Shown here one piece after another: positions 33,550-41,847 of a DNA stretch of 64,000 bases. Source of the DNA: PALSA-1296 sp037143335 (lineage in GTDB: Bacteria > Bacteroidota > Ignavibacteria > Palsa-1295). Position numbers and translations under genes: made by a program. Positions within the stretch are counted from its first letter, which is position 1. Every line of letters begins with the position of its first letter. The notes beneath the pieces are model-generated. The model saw nothing but the letters and a program-made list of their open reading frames with translations, ran no database searches and was not told the DNA's origin. The stretch lies in assembly GCA_037143335.1 (NCBI GenBank), contig JBAWZA010000015.1:1-64000 (forward strand), written 5' to 3'.

Positions 33550-35097
33550 ATGATTCGAGAAATGAAATATTGGTTTATCACACTCGCACTCCTGCTCATA
33601 TCGTATTCTGCTTACTCGCAAGGAACGGAGATCCAGAAACTGCCCTCAACGGTCAGCGACCCTGCGCAAAGTGAGGTACTCCCCGTTATCACAGCTGATG
33701 GGAAGCATCTCTTTTTTACTCGTGCAAGGCTTGGGTATGATGGCTCGACGGTGTTTGATATCTGGCACTCAAAAGTACTTTCAGATGGTACGTTTTCTGA
33801 AGCAGAGGTACTCGGAGGGAATCTCAGTTCAAGATTTGGCATCATGGTTGTCAGTGTCTCTCCAGATAATAATACGATGTATCTCAACGGCAAACTTCAG
33901 TTGGTTACCGAAGCCGCTGATCGAATCATGGTGACACATCGGACAAAGACAGGCTGGAGCAATCCCGTATCAATTCATATCAACGGACTCAATGCCTCCG
34001 CCGCAAGTGTGAGTGGCGGATTCCTTTCGGCAGACTTTGCTTTCGGCAATGATCAACGGACCGTGATTATCGCTATTCAAAGCGATTCTTCGATGGGTGG
34101 CAAAGATCTCTTCGCAAGTTTTCTTGATGATAAAACGAATAGTTGGTCTGTTCCGCTCTGGCTTGGGAATTCAATCAATTCGCAGAATGAAGAGATGACA
34201 CCATACCTTGCCGCCGATAACAAGACATTATATTTTTCCTCAGATCGTCCTGGTGGGATTGGCCAGTTAGATGTCTATCGCTCAACAAGACTTGATAGTA
34301 CCTGGAGGCATTGGTCAACACCAGAGAATGTCGGTGCTACGATTAACCGATGGGGACGAACATCGTATTACACCGAGGATGCCCAGGGAAAATACGCATA
34401 CTTTGTATGGCGTGCGAATGCCACCTCGCAAACAGATATTTATCGCGCACCAGCACCGAAGCGAGAAAACAACATCACGCTCTTCGCAGGGAAAGTACTT
34501 GATGAGAATGGCAACCCGCTTGAAGCGACGATACGATATGACAGACTCTCGGACGGCAAGCATCTCGGAGTTGCACATAGCGACCCCGTCACAGGAGAAT
34601 ATCATATCACACTTCCATCAGGTGTGTCGTACAGTTTGTATTCCGAAAAGAGTGGATACCTTCCGTCTGCCGAATCATTCGATGCACAATCCATCAAAGC
34701 CTTTACAACTGTCGAGAGGAATTTGATTCTCACCAAAATTAAAGAAAATGCTGCCATCAGGTTAAATAATATTTTCTTCGAAACCGATAAGATTGAATTG
34801 TTGCCAGCTTCATTTGCTGAGCTAGACCGTCTTGCAAATATATTACTCAGAGATTCTTCACTTTCGGTCACGATTGAAGGGCACACGGATAACACCGGCT
34901 CCGAGCCTCATAATAAAGCGCTGTCGTTCGGTAGAGCGAAATCAGTGATGGATTATATGAACTCCAAGGGGATCAATCCAAAGAGATTGCAAGCACATGG
35001 CTTTGCCGCCGAAATACCAATCGCATCAAACGATACAGATGAAGGAAAAGCAAAAAATCGGCGAGTAGAATTCCGAATCGGAATAAAGAACAACTAA
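33550..35097 (+). CDS. OmpA-family protein with PD40 propeller and carboxypeptidase-like domain
   Basis: A 515-residue exported protein: signal peptide (about 5-23), WD40-like PD40 repeats (about 35-300; ITADGKHLFFTRARLG, YLAADNKTLYFSSDRPGG), a carboxypeptidase regulatory-like domain (VLDENGNPLEATIRYD) and a C-terminal OmpA domain (IFFETDKIELLPASFAEL, TIEGHTDNTGS, NRRVEF) that binds peptidoglycan. The same domain order is found in the PorE-like protein at 58670-60469, of which this is a paralogue lacking the TPR-like N-terminus. It is divergent from the Vps10-like gene. Confidence 0.83.
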   Translation: MIREMKYWFITLALLLISYSAYSQGTEIQKLPSTVSDPAQSEVLPVITADGKHLFFTRARLGYDGSTVFDIWHSKVLSDGTFSEAEVLGGNLSSRFGIMVVSVSPDNNTMYLNGKLQLVTEAADRIMVTHRTKTGWSNPVSIHINGLNASAASVSGGFLSADFAFGNDQRTVIIAIQSDSSMGGKDLFASFLDDKTNSWSVPLWLGNSINSQNEEMTPYLAADNKTLYFSSDRPGGIGQLDVYRSTRLDSTWRHWSTPENVGATINRWGRTSYYTEDAQGKYAYFVWRANATSQTDIYRAPAPKRENNITLFAGKVLDENGNPLEATIRYDRLSDGKHLGVAHSDPVTGEYHITLPSGVSYSLYSEKSGYLPSAESFDAQSIKAFTTVERNLILTKIKENAAIRLNNIFFETDKIELLPASFAELDRLANILLRDSSLSVTIEGHTDNTGSEPHNKALSFGRAKSVMDYMNSKGINPKRLQAHGFAAEIPIASNDTDEGKAKNRRVEFRIGIKNN

Positions 35098-35108
35098 ACT
35101 TCTCTAGG

Positions 35109-37106
35109 TTATCGCGAAACAACAATCCTACCCTCGGACAATTTCTCGCCCGCAGCTATCCGGTAATGGTACGCACCTGATGGCAGAGTTGAGCAATCAA
35201 ATGTGAGTGTATTATCTTTTGAAGACATCGGTACAATACGAACCTCTACGCCAAACTCATTGAAAAAACTACACGAAAGAGTATGATCAAATGGTGCATC
35301 CAGATGAATAGAACATGTCGTGGATGCAGGATTCGGATAAACTTCTGAGTTTAATAATGCAATGTCACTCTGCTTAACTTTATATGGCGTTGCAAACCAA
35401 TTCAAAATTTTTCCCATCACAAGTGATGCTGTTGCACCGCTGTTGATATCAGAGATTGGAAAGGTGAGATAGGCTGTGCGCCCCATATATGCTTCGCTTG
35501 CAACTCCGACTACAGCACCTTGTTGTGTGACAAAAAGAGGCTTGCATAAATGTGTATCAACTGGTACCAACGGCTCGACAGGTCGCGAAGCAAGCGAGAA
35601 TAACGGAGTGAGTGTATCAGTAAATACTCTACCCACCACGACATTACCTTTCGTCCAGTTAATTGCGCCAACTGGTTTTGGAATCGTATGGAACAGCGCT
35701 TCAAAGTTCACAGCATACTTATCCGTTGTTGTATCAATGATACTATTGGAGAAGAGTGAGTTCACAATGTTCGAGTTGAAAATAAGTCTGCCTCCACCAA
35801 TGAGGAATCTTCGTAGAATTTCAAGCTCATTGGCATTCCCATAATTTGAGCGCTCGATATAAATCGTTCTAAACCGATTCAAATTATCGTTGAACAGACT
35901 TCCGAGCGCATCTTCATTACAGATCGCAGCATCAAGTCCGAATTGTTTCCATGCCAGAATATCTGCATCGGTCTTATGAACCGATGATGCCCAATTCTTA
36001 ATTATCAGATCGCGCGAATCGTTGCCAATCATTGTACCAGCCACGCTTCCCAACACAAGACCCGGATCTGTGCGAAGCAAGGCTATGAATTCTCCGGACT
36101 CTCTGAACGGACCTATTTTGTCGGATATAAATGTACCGGTTACACTTACTCCTGGTTTGAGAATAAAACTCGGAGTTTCAAATCCCGACAATCTGATATC
36201 CCAAGATACAGGGAATGTCGTTGTTGATTGAGGGTAAATCCGAATGTCGGTATCACCCACATTTTTCAACGCACACTGCCACGGAGTCTTGCCACCGAGA
36301 AAAATAAACGTTGTTGCCGATGGTCTGGAAAACGCAACTTCTGGAACAGTCCAATTGCACTGCAATACTTCCATCGTTTCGTTATTTTGAATCACACCTA
36401 CACTCACCAGACCATACCGATCCCAAGATGTACCAATTTTTGTAGCGAAGTGAAATACTTTACTCTGCTGTCCTGCCATGGAGATTGCGAATGGTATCGG
36501 GTCGCGGATTACTCCGAACTTCGGATCCATCGAAGGCAATACCGTCCGAACGATATTCGTATGATACGGAAAATGATTGATGTCCGATGTCTCACTGTAA
36601 CGCTGAGTGACAATCACACCAATCGAAAGCTTCTGGAGATCAAGCGTTGAGTCATAGAGGTGGATACTGACCGTTGAGAAGAGACTATCTCCCGTTACAC
36701 TCTGAGTTACCTTCATCGAAAATGGTGATGTCTTCGCGTACTCTGGGATCAAGTGCGACCTCAGTCCGTCGGCTGAGAGCGCGGTGGGATCAAAATGACT
36801 TCCACCATTTAAATAGATTCGAGGTACAGTATCATTCCCATAGTAGCTATGGCTCCGAGCGTCGGATACTGTGTAGTCACCGTAAAATGCATTCGCTCCA
36901 CCGGGTGTCCCTTTCGGAAGGTACCACTTTACAATGCAAAAATGACCAGGGGCTTCGCCCTCAAATTGATTGATCGCATTATCACACGCAGCAGATTGAT
37001 CGCTCGAACTGGAAGTAAATTCTTCGATGAGTGTTCGCCTAGGAACTTGTGAAATGGCTGTAGAGCAGAAAAAAGCGAGTGCGCCTACGATTAGAGATAT
37101 TTTCAT
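35109..37106 (-). CDS. Omp28-like exported protein with T9SS sorting domain
   Basis: A 665-residue protein. A signal peptide (KISLIVGALAFFCSTAISQ) is followed by a thioredoxin-fold region like Omp28-related proteins: RRTLIEEFTSSSSDQSAACDN, where the usual WCGPC is replaced and a single Cys remains. The central part is of unknown function. The T9SS sorting domain has EVYPNPASTTCSIHL and ends EGRIVVSR. The loss of the CxxC pair argues against thiol-redox activity. The start at 37106 gives the signal peptide. A 14-bp tandem duplication precedes it. Confidence 0.75.
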   Translation of the reverse strand: MKISLIVGALAFFCSTAISQVPRRTLIEEFTSSSSDQSAACDNAINQFEGEAPGHFCIVKWYLPKGTPGGANAFYGDYTVSDARSHSYYGNDTVPRIYLNGGSHFDPTALSADGLRSHLIPEYAKTSPFSMKVTQSVTGDSLFSTVSIHLYDSTLDLQKLSIGVIVTQRYSETSDINHFPYHTNIVRTVLPSMDPKFGVIRDPIPFAISMAGQQSKVFHFATKIGTSWDRYGLVSVGVIQNNETMEVLQCNWTVPEVAFSRPSATTFIFLGGKTPWQCALKNVGDTDIRIYPQSTTTFPVSWDIRLSGFETPSFILKPGVSVTGTFISDKIGPFRESGEFIALLRTDPGLVLGSVAGTMIGNDSRDLIIKNWASSVHKTDADILAWKQFGLDAAICNEDALGSLFNDNLNRFRTIYIERSNYGNANELEILRRFLIGGGRLIFNSNIVNSLFSNSIIDTTTDKYAVNFEALFHTIPKPVGAINWTKGNVVVGRVFTDTLTPLFSLASRPVEPLVPVDTHLCKPLFVTQQGAVVGVASEAYMGRTAYLTFPISDINSGATASLVMGKILNWFATPYKVKQSDIALLNSEVYPNPASTTCSIHLDAPFDHTLSCSFFNEFGVEVRIVPMSSKDNTLTFDCSTLPSGAYHYRIAAGEKLSEGRIVVSR

Positions 37107-37111
37107 TCGTT

Positions 37112-37139
37112 TGGTAAGATACTTCTGGTAAGATACTTC
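37112..37139. repeat. 14-bp tandem duplication in promoter region
   Basis: TGGTAAGATACTTC is present twice back to back (37112-37125, 37126-37139), ending right before the gene start at 37106. On the minus strand each copy contains TATCTTAC, close to the -7 element TAnnTTTG. Confidence 0.75.
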
Positions 37140-37186
37140 CAACTAATAACTTCAGCGGTGAGAAAGTGTTACAGCTACAACACAAC

Positions 37187-37303
37187 AGTAGCTCCGACTT
37201 TTTGTTGGAGTGGGTTTGATAAAACCTCAGTAGCTCCGACTCTTAGTCGGAGAGGATTTAGTAGAATCCCTCAATGGTAGAGCCGACTATGAGTCGGCTC
37301 TAC
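37187..37303. repeat. array of three GTAGnnCCGACT...AGTCGG hairpins
   Basis: Three related hairpins follow each other. The first (from 37187, AGTAGCTCCGAC) is imperfect. The second has CTCCGACT (37234-37241) paired with AGTCGGAG (37245-37252). The third (37277-37303) has a perfect 12-bp stem around a 3-base loop. Each is spaced by a GGTTTTATC- or GGATTTAG-like linker. They lie between two leftward genes. Confidence 0.75.
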
Positions 37304-37323
37304 TATATTTGAAAAATATTATT

Positions 37324-37872
37324 CTACTTCACGTTTTCCTTCAGATTCCAATTCCCCTTGACTGTTCCACTTGGAGAGCATACAGCATCAACGAAAATAT
37401 CTTGCATAACGATAGTGCAGTATAGATCTCCTTCTTTTGTTGGATTTGACAAGTTCACTGTAATAGGCGATTTTAGCGATGTACTTGCATTATCCATCGT
37501 CTTCGTTACCACAACTTCGCTAACAGAAGGTGTGCTGCCTTGGCGGCCAGTCGAACCTGACCCCATTGTACCTTGGTGTTGATTCATACCCCAGGAGAAG
37601 CTTGAAATCTCTATCGTACCCTTTTTGCCATCAGCAGATGGAGCGAAGAAATCCTCACTTCCGACTACATAGAGCTTATACTTTCCGGGTTGGACTTCGC
37701 CGAACGAGAATTTTCCATTGGCATCAGGCTTAGCCTTATATGTCTTCCCTTTTTCATCCTTTATTTGCAGATAAGCATTCCAACTGCCGAATGCGGCGGC
37801 CGAAGTCACAAAAAAGAATGCAATCGCGAAAAGCCCAGTAACAAGTATCCGACGATTTGATGTAGTTTTCAT
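37324..37872 (-). CDS. exported Hcp-like protein
   Basis: A 182-residue protein with an N-terminal signal peptide (RRILVTGLFAIAFFFVTSAAAFG). A short carboxypeptidase-regulatory-like stretch (KPDANGKFSFGEVQPGKYKLYV, part shown) covers about 48-72. The rest resembles the Hcp tube protein of type VI secretion: IEISSFSWGMNQ (about 86-97), VSEVVVTKTMDNASTSL (about 115-131) and a late DIFVDAV strand. Classical Hcp is cytosolic and forms hexameric rings; a signal-peptide form would act in the periplasm or outside. No other T6SS gene is in the window. The ATG at 37872 is chosen for the signal peptide. Confidence 0.62.
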   Translation of the reverse strand: MKTTSNRRILVTGLFAIAFFFVTSAAAFGSWNAYLQIKDEKGKTYKAKPDANGKFSFGEVQPGKYKLYVVGSEDFFAPSADGKKGTIEISSFSWGMNQHQGTMGSGSTGRQGSTPSVSEVVVTKTMDNASTSLKSPITVNLSNPTKEGDLYCTIVMQDIFVDAVCSPSGTVKGNWNLKENVK

Positions 37873-37970
37873 AATGGTAGCTGACAATAAAGTTAACACG
37901 CTAACTCTCAATATACGGAATAATAAGGCGAATGGTTCTCGGTGCGGTTGATAGTTCGCTGAGCCTGTAG

Positions 37971-38088
37971 AATTTCGTCGTTGCGAGGCGTGGCTTTAGC
38001 CGAGGGGGTAATCTCAAATCGCCGTTTTCCGTTTTAAAGAGGGTAGGATATGTCCGATAGAGGCATATTGGCTCCAAATGACGAAATT
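37971..38088. repeat. REP-like element bounded by AATTTCGTC / GACGAAATT
   Basis: AATTTCGTC (37971-37979) and GACGAAATT (38080-38088) are inverted ends of a 118-base segment. Its left part (CGTTGCGAGGCG, then GTAATCTC) resembles the widespread CGTCATTGCGAGG-type dispersed repeat of bacteria. It fills most of the 290-base gap before the cfa-like gene. Confidence 0.5.
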
Positions 38089-38201
38089 TTATTCAATGAG
38101 CCACTCCAGGGTGAATCTCCAGTGCACTTAACCCAAATTGCTTCGGTTATATACCACTCACTATTTTTTTTAATCACTCATTAATAATACCATCGCCCCT
38201 T

Positions 38202-39407
38202 ATGACAAAAGAAGAGATAAGTACAAAGAAGATCACTGATCTCGTAATCCCACGTGATCCCAAGGTAGCATCACGCTATAACGGCACAGAGAAAGTACCG
38301 ATCACGACATTCATTGAGGATTACATGAATGGCAGGGTTGATATTACGTGTGATGTGCAGGCATTATTACAAAATCGTACTCTGTTCTTCAACTACCGTT
38401 ATGTTGCTCATCATCTGAAGTTTCTCTTCGGGCAATTTATTCCACAAGTTACGATTCACTCCGTCAAACAAGATGAACGGGTTATCCGCGATCACTATGA
38501 CAGAGGCAATGATTTCTTCGGCGCATTTCTTGGTGATAGAATGATCTATACCTCAGCTTTTTTTCAAACAGGCTTGGAGGATCTTGAAACTGCACAGGAT
38601 AATAAATTGAATCTTGTATGCAAAAAATTGCAACTCAAAAAAGGCGAACGTCTTCTTGACATTGGTTGCGGATGGGGCACACTCGCAGCGCACTCAGCAA
38701 AGTATTACGGCACCGATTCAACAGGCATCACCATCGCTCAAGCAGGAGCTGATTATGCGAATGCACAAATCGAGCGTTGGGGAGTCAAAGACCGTGCGCG
38801 TGTCAACCGTATGGATTACCGCTCAATCCCTGCCGATAAGTATGATAAGATTTCATGTCTTGAAATGGCAGAGCACGTGGGCGTGAAGAATTTCCAAAAA
38901 TTTATGCGCCAGATTGCCGGTCTCTTGAAAGACGACGGTTTATTCTATTTGCAGATTGCTGGTTTGCGCGCAGGCTATCATCAGGAGTCACTCATCTGGG
39001 GTGGTTTCATGGGACAATATATTTTCCCAGGAGCTGATGCAAGTATGCCGCTTTCTTTCGTTGTCAAGCGTCTTGAAGGAGCTGGATTCGAAATTCACTC
39101 TGTCGAGAATATCGGAATCCATTACTCACAGACTATTCAGCTCTGGTACTATAACTGGCAGTCGCACAAGGAACAAGTCCTAAAGGCCTATGGCGAGTGG
39201 TGGTTCCGTTGCTGGGAAATTTTCTTGGGTTGGTCTGTGGATATTGCCAAGCAAGGCAATTCAACATGCTTCCAGATCGTCTGCAACAAGAACAAGGATG
39301 AATTCACCCGCCGCCGTTGGTTCGGTGGCATCAACCTCGGCGAACGCGACCTTGTTCGCAACGGACAAGTCTATGGTGGGGCGCCACTCGTTGGTGAATT
39401 AGCATAA
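38202..39407 (+). CDS. cfa: cyclopropane-fatty-acyl-phospholipid synthase family methyltransferase
   Basis: A 401-residue SAM-dependent methyltransferase that modifies unsaturated phospholipid acyl chains. An N-terminal domain (1-110) precedes HYDRGNDFFGAFL and MIYTSAFF, then the SAM motif RLLDIGCGWGTLAAHSAKYYG and CLEMAEHVGVKNF, the conserved CFA-synthase elements. It ends in a long aromatic region (HYSQTIQLWYYNW). Monocistronic with its own terminator downstream. Confidence 0.88.
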   Translation: MTKEEISTKKITDLVIPRDPKVASRYNGTEKVPITTFIEDYMNGRVDITCDVQALLQNRTLFFNYRYVAHHLKFLFGQFIPQVTIHSVKQDERVIRDHYDRGNDFFGAFLGDRMIYTSAFFQTGLEDLETAQDNKLNLVCKKLQLKKGERLLDIGCGWGTLAAHSAKYYGTDSTGITIAQAGADYANAQIERWGVKDRARVNRMDYRSIPADKYDKISCLEMAEHVGVKNFQKFMRQIAGLLKDDGLFYLQIAGLRAGYHQESLIWGGFMGQYIFPGADASMPLSFVVKRLEGAGFEIHSVENIGIHYSQTIQLWYYNWQSHKEQVLKAYGEWWFRCWEIFLGWSVDIAKQGNSTCFQIVCNKNKDEFTRRRWFGGINLGERDLVRNGQVYGGAPLVGELA

Positions 39408-39433
39408 CGCATTACCCGCTATCATGGTTATTC

Positions 39434-39464
39434 AAAGGGCACGAACGATGTGCCCTTTTTTTTT
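39434..39464 (+). terminator. rho-independent terminator of the cfa-like gene
   Basis: AAAGGGCAC (39434-39442) pairs with GTGCCCTTT (39450-39458) around a 7-base loop, followed by a run of T. Confidence 0.9.
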
Positions 39465-39470
39465 ATTTGG

Positions 39471-39478
39471 TATCTTTG
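39471..39478 (+). promoter_or_regulatory. -7 promoter element TATCTTTG upstream of queA
   Basis: TATCTTTG is a perfect match to the Bacteroidota -7 consensus TAnnTTTG, placed right after the preceding terminator and about 120 bases before the queA start. No clear -33 TTTG is seen at the usual distance. Confidence 0.45.
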
Positions 39479-39512
39479 CAACTGAACCCTACTGAGCAAC
39501 ATTCTCAACCAG

Positions 39513-39538
39513 TAGGCGCAGGCTAAAGTCTGCGCCTA
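39513..39538. repeat. hairpin TAGGCGCAG...CTGCGCCTA
   Basis: TAGGCGCAG (39513-39521) is the exact reverse complement of CTGCGCCTA (39530-39538), with an 8-base loop, inside the inferred queA leader. Probably a short dispersed palindrome rather than a riboswitch. Confidence 0.6.
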
Positions 39539-39599
39539 GTAGCAGATTGGTTTTAGTTACGAATCTATTTTGCTAAAGAATAAAGACTACCCACAAAGC

Positions 39600-40637
39600 A
39601 TGAAGCTCACCGATTTCGACTATGCACTCCCTGACGAGTTAATCGCTCGGTATCCTCCGACTCACCGAGAGGATTCAAGATTACTTATCTTGAATCGGAC
39701 TTCATCGCTCATCGAAGATCGAATATTTCCGAACATCATTGAGTATTTGAATCCGAACGATGTGCTCGTGCTCAATGAGACGAAGGTCATACCCGCCAGA
39801 CTCAGGGGGATCCGCGAACAGACCGGAGCGCAGATCGAGATTTTTCTTTTGCATAAGCAAGCTGACAGGAGTGATACATGGCATGTACTTGCAGCACCTG
39901 CAAAAAAAGTAAAACTCGGCGAAAAAATATTCATCAATGAAAATCTTTTCTGTGAAACGATTGAAGAGTTATCCGACGGTGAACGCATTGTGCGATTTAC
40001 TTCGACTGATAAAAAGATTGAAGATGTAATCGAATCAGCTGGAGCAATGCCTATCCCACCCTATCTAAAGCGCGATGCCGAGGCAATTGATAGAGAACGA
40101 TACCAAACAGTATTTGCAAATATCCGAGGAGCAGTTGCGGCACCAACGGCAAGTTTGCATTTCACACCTGAACTATTATCAGCCATCGAAACCAAGGGAG
40201 TTCGGATTGCCAAAGTCGTGCTTCATGTCGGACTCGGAACATTCCGACCTGTCGAAGTTGAACAAATCGAAGAACACCGAATGCATTCAGAGTATTTCGA
40301 AGTGAGGAGCGAGTCCGCGACAATTATCAACTCCGCAAGAAAAGAGGGTGGACGAATAATCGCTGTCGGCACAACGGTGGCAAGAACTCTTGAGAGTTCA
40401 GCAAACGCTGATGGTATGATTATTCCGCAAAGTGGTGATACCTCTATTTTCATTTTTCCTCCGTACAAATTCAAAGCCGTTGATGCACTTATTACAAATT
40501 TTCATCAACCGAAGTCATCGCTCCTTATGATGATAAGCGCATTCGTTGGTTATGATACAATCACGAAAGCCTACCGCCACGCCCTTTTCGAGAAATATAG
40601 ATTCTTAAGTTATGGTGATGCGATGCTGATCGTTTGA
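39600..40637 (+). CDS. queA: S-adenosylmethionine:tRNA ribosyltransferase-isomerase QueA
   Basis: A 345-residue enzyme of queuosine synthesis that transfers the ribosyl part of SAM to preQ1 in tRNA. Family signatures: DFDYALPDELIARYPP at the start, DVLVLNETKVIPARLRG, GAVAAPTASLHFTPELL, HVGLGTFRPV, NFHQPKSSLLMM and RFLSYGDAMLI at the end. The ATG at 39600 gives the conserved N-terminus; the upstream TTG at 39570 is not needed. The length equals the usual QueA. Confidence 0.96.
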   Translation: MKLTDFDYALPDELIARYPPTHREDSRLLILNRTSSLIEDRIFPNIIEYLNPNDVLVLNETKVIPARLRGIREQTGAQIEIFLLHKQADRSDTWHVLAAPAKKVKLGEKIFINENLFCETIEELSDGERIVRFTSTDKKIEDVIESAGAMPIPPYLKRDAEAIDRERYQTVFANIRGAVAAPTASLHFTPELLSAIETKGVRIAKVVLHVGLGTFRPVEVEQIEEHRMHSEYFEVRSESATIINSARKEGGRIIAVGTTVARTLESSANADGMIIPQSGDTSIFIFPPYKFKAVDALITNFHQPKSSLLMMISAFVGYDTITKAYRHALFEKYRFLSYGDAMLIV

Positions 40638-40684
40638 TCAAGTAGTTGATATTCACCTGAACTCTGGATCAGTGGGACGGACTC

Positions 40685-40833
40685 GCCCTTGTCATTCCCG
40701 CGAAGGCGGGAATCCAGGATGTAGACTTGCTAAGAGTTGTACGTGGCGCAAATCAAGAAATCCGTGCTAATTCAAACCTTAATTTTTTTGCCAACCGAAC
40801 CTGGATTCCCGCCTTCGCGGGAATGACAAGGGC
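40685..40833. repeat. MITE-like element: perfect 34-bp inverted repeats, 81-bp centre
   Basis: The 34 bases at 40685-40718 (starting GCCCTTGTCATTCCCGCG) are an exact reverse complement of 40800-40833, separated by 81 bases. Each arm is itself a hairpin (CCCGCGAAGGCGGG). Relatives with one arm occur at 5434-5484 and 11279-11306. It lies between queA and bcp, contains no gene, and could be a paired REP (BIME) or a MITE. Confidence 0.85.
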
Positions 40834-40897
40834 AATGTCGCATAAACTGTAACCCACTCCTTTGCGTTTTCAGTACTCTTACAAAATATACTTTCAC

Positions 40898-41353
40898 ATG
40901 TTAGAAGTTGGTGACAAAGCTCCGGATTTTTCCGGCATTGATGAAAACGGGGCGAAGGTCTCGTTGAAAGATTTCAAGGGAAAAAAAGTAGTTCTCTATT
41001 TCTATCCGAAAGATAATACCTCCGGCTGTACTGCCGAAGCGTGTGACTTTCGTGATTCATACTCGCGCATCAAACGTAAAGGCGTGATATTGCTCGGTGC
41101 TAGTCCCGACAATGAGAAGTCGCATCAGAAATTTAAGACCAAGTACGAGCTTCCGTTTCCGCTTATCGCTGATACCGAAAAAGTGATTGCGAATGCTTAC
41201 GGTGTATGGCAGGAAAAGTCGATGTATGGTAGAAAATACATGGGGATTGTTCGCTCAACATTTGTGATTGATGAAAAGGGCAAGCTTATCGCCGTATTCC
41301 CGAAGGTAAAAGTCGCCGGTCATGTTGACGAAGTACTCGGTGTATTAGGATAA
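40898..41353 (+). CDS. bcp: thioredoxin-dependent thiol peroxidase (Bcp/PrxQ)
   Basis: A 151-residue peroxiredoxin that reduces peroxides. The opening LEVGDKAPDFSG and the active-site block FYPKDNTSGCTAEACDF hold the peroxidatic Cys and the resolving Cys five residues later, as in PrxQ/Bcp. The ATG at 40898 matches the family N-terminus. First gene of an overlapping four-gene unit (bcp, SRPBCC, GNAT, lolA). Confidence 0.94.
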   Translation: MLEVGDKAPDFSGIDENGAKVSLKDFKGKKVVLYFYPKDNTSGCTAEACDFRDSYSRIKRKGVILLGASPDNEKSHQKFKTKYELPFPLIADTEKVIANAYGVWQEKSMYGRKYMGIVRSTFVIDEKGKLIAVFPKVKVAGHVDEVLGVLG

Positions 41354-41847
41354 TGACAGTAATCGAGAAAAGCGTTTTGATCTCTGCGCCGATTGAGGCG
41401 GTATTCGATTTTCATCTTGATACGGACAATCTCCCGCTTATTTCTCCGCCGTGGGTAAAATCAAAACTCATTCGGACTGTCGGAGATGGACTTGGTAAAA
41501 TGATTGAACTTCATACAACCATCTACAATACTTTCCCAAGTAGGTGGGTTGTGCGTATCGAAGAATATGATCGTCCAGTACGCTTAACTGATCTTGCACT
41601 CAAAGGACCGATGAAATATTTTCGGCACGAGCGAACATTCACACAACCGGATGCCTCGGTGACACTTATGCAAGATAGGATCGAATATGAAGTTCCGTTT
41701 GGATTTATCGGTGCACTCGCGAATAAACTCTCAATCAAGAAAATGATGGAGGAGATGTTTCACTATCGCCACGTGAAGACAAAGGAAATTTTGGAGGCGC
41801 GATTTTATATTAAAGAAATTCCGGCAGAGGATGCTCGAGGAATGTAA
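41353..41847 (+). CDS. SRPBCC (START-like) family protein
   Basis: A 164-residue protein with the polyketide-cyclase/START-like pattern: SVLISAPIEAVFDFHLDTDNLPLISPPW at the start (part shown), then RWVVRIEEYDRPVRLTD and a C-terminal helix with HYRHVKTKEIL. It resembles cell-division-inhibitor-like SRPBCC proteins, which bind hydrophobic ligands. Its ATG shares one base with the bcp stop codon and its end overlaps the GNAT gene by 17 bases. Ligand unknown. Confidence 0.8.
   Translation: MTVIEKSVLISAPIEAVFDFHLDTDNLPLISPPWVKSKLIRTVGDGLGKMIELHTTIYNTFPSRWVVRIEEYDRPVRLTDLALKGPMKYFRHERTFTQPDASVTLMQDRIEYEVPFGFIGALANKLSIKKMMEEMFHYRHVKTKEILEARFYIKEIPAEDARGM

Noticed and set aside
37187..37303. Three spaced repeats as a CRISPR array
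   Set aside because: The units are self-complementary hairpins with unequal spacing and no conserved direct repeat with unique spacers; no cas genes are near.
37324..37872. Hcp-like gene as evidence of a type VI secretion system
   Set aside because: No other T6SS component is in the window and the protein carries a Sec signal peptide.
39513..39538. preQ1 riboswitch in front of queA
   Set aside because: The hairpin is a simple perfect palindrome and I see no preQ1 aptamer pattern; it fits the dispersed short inverted repeats.
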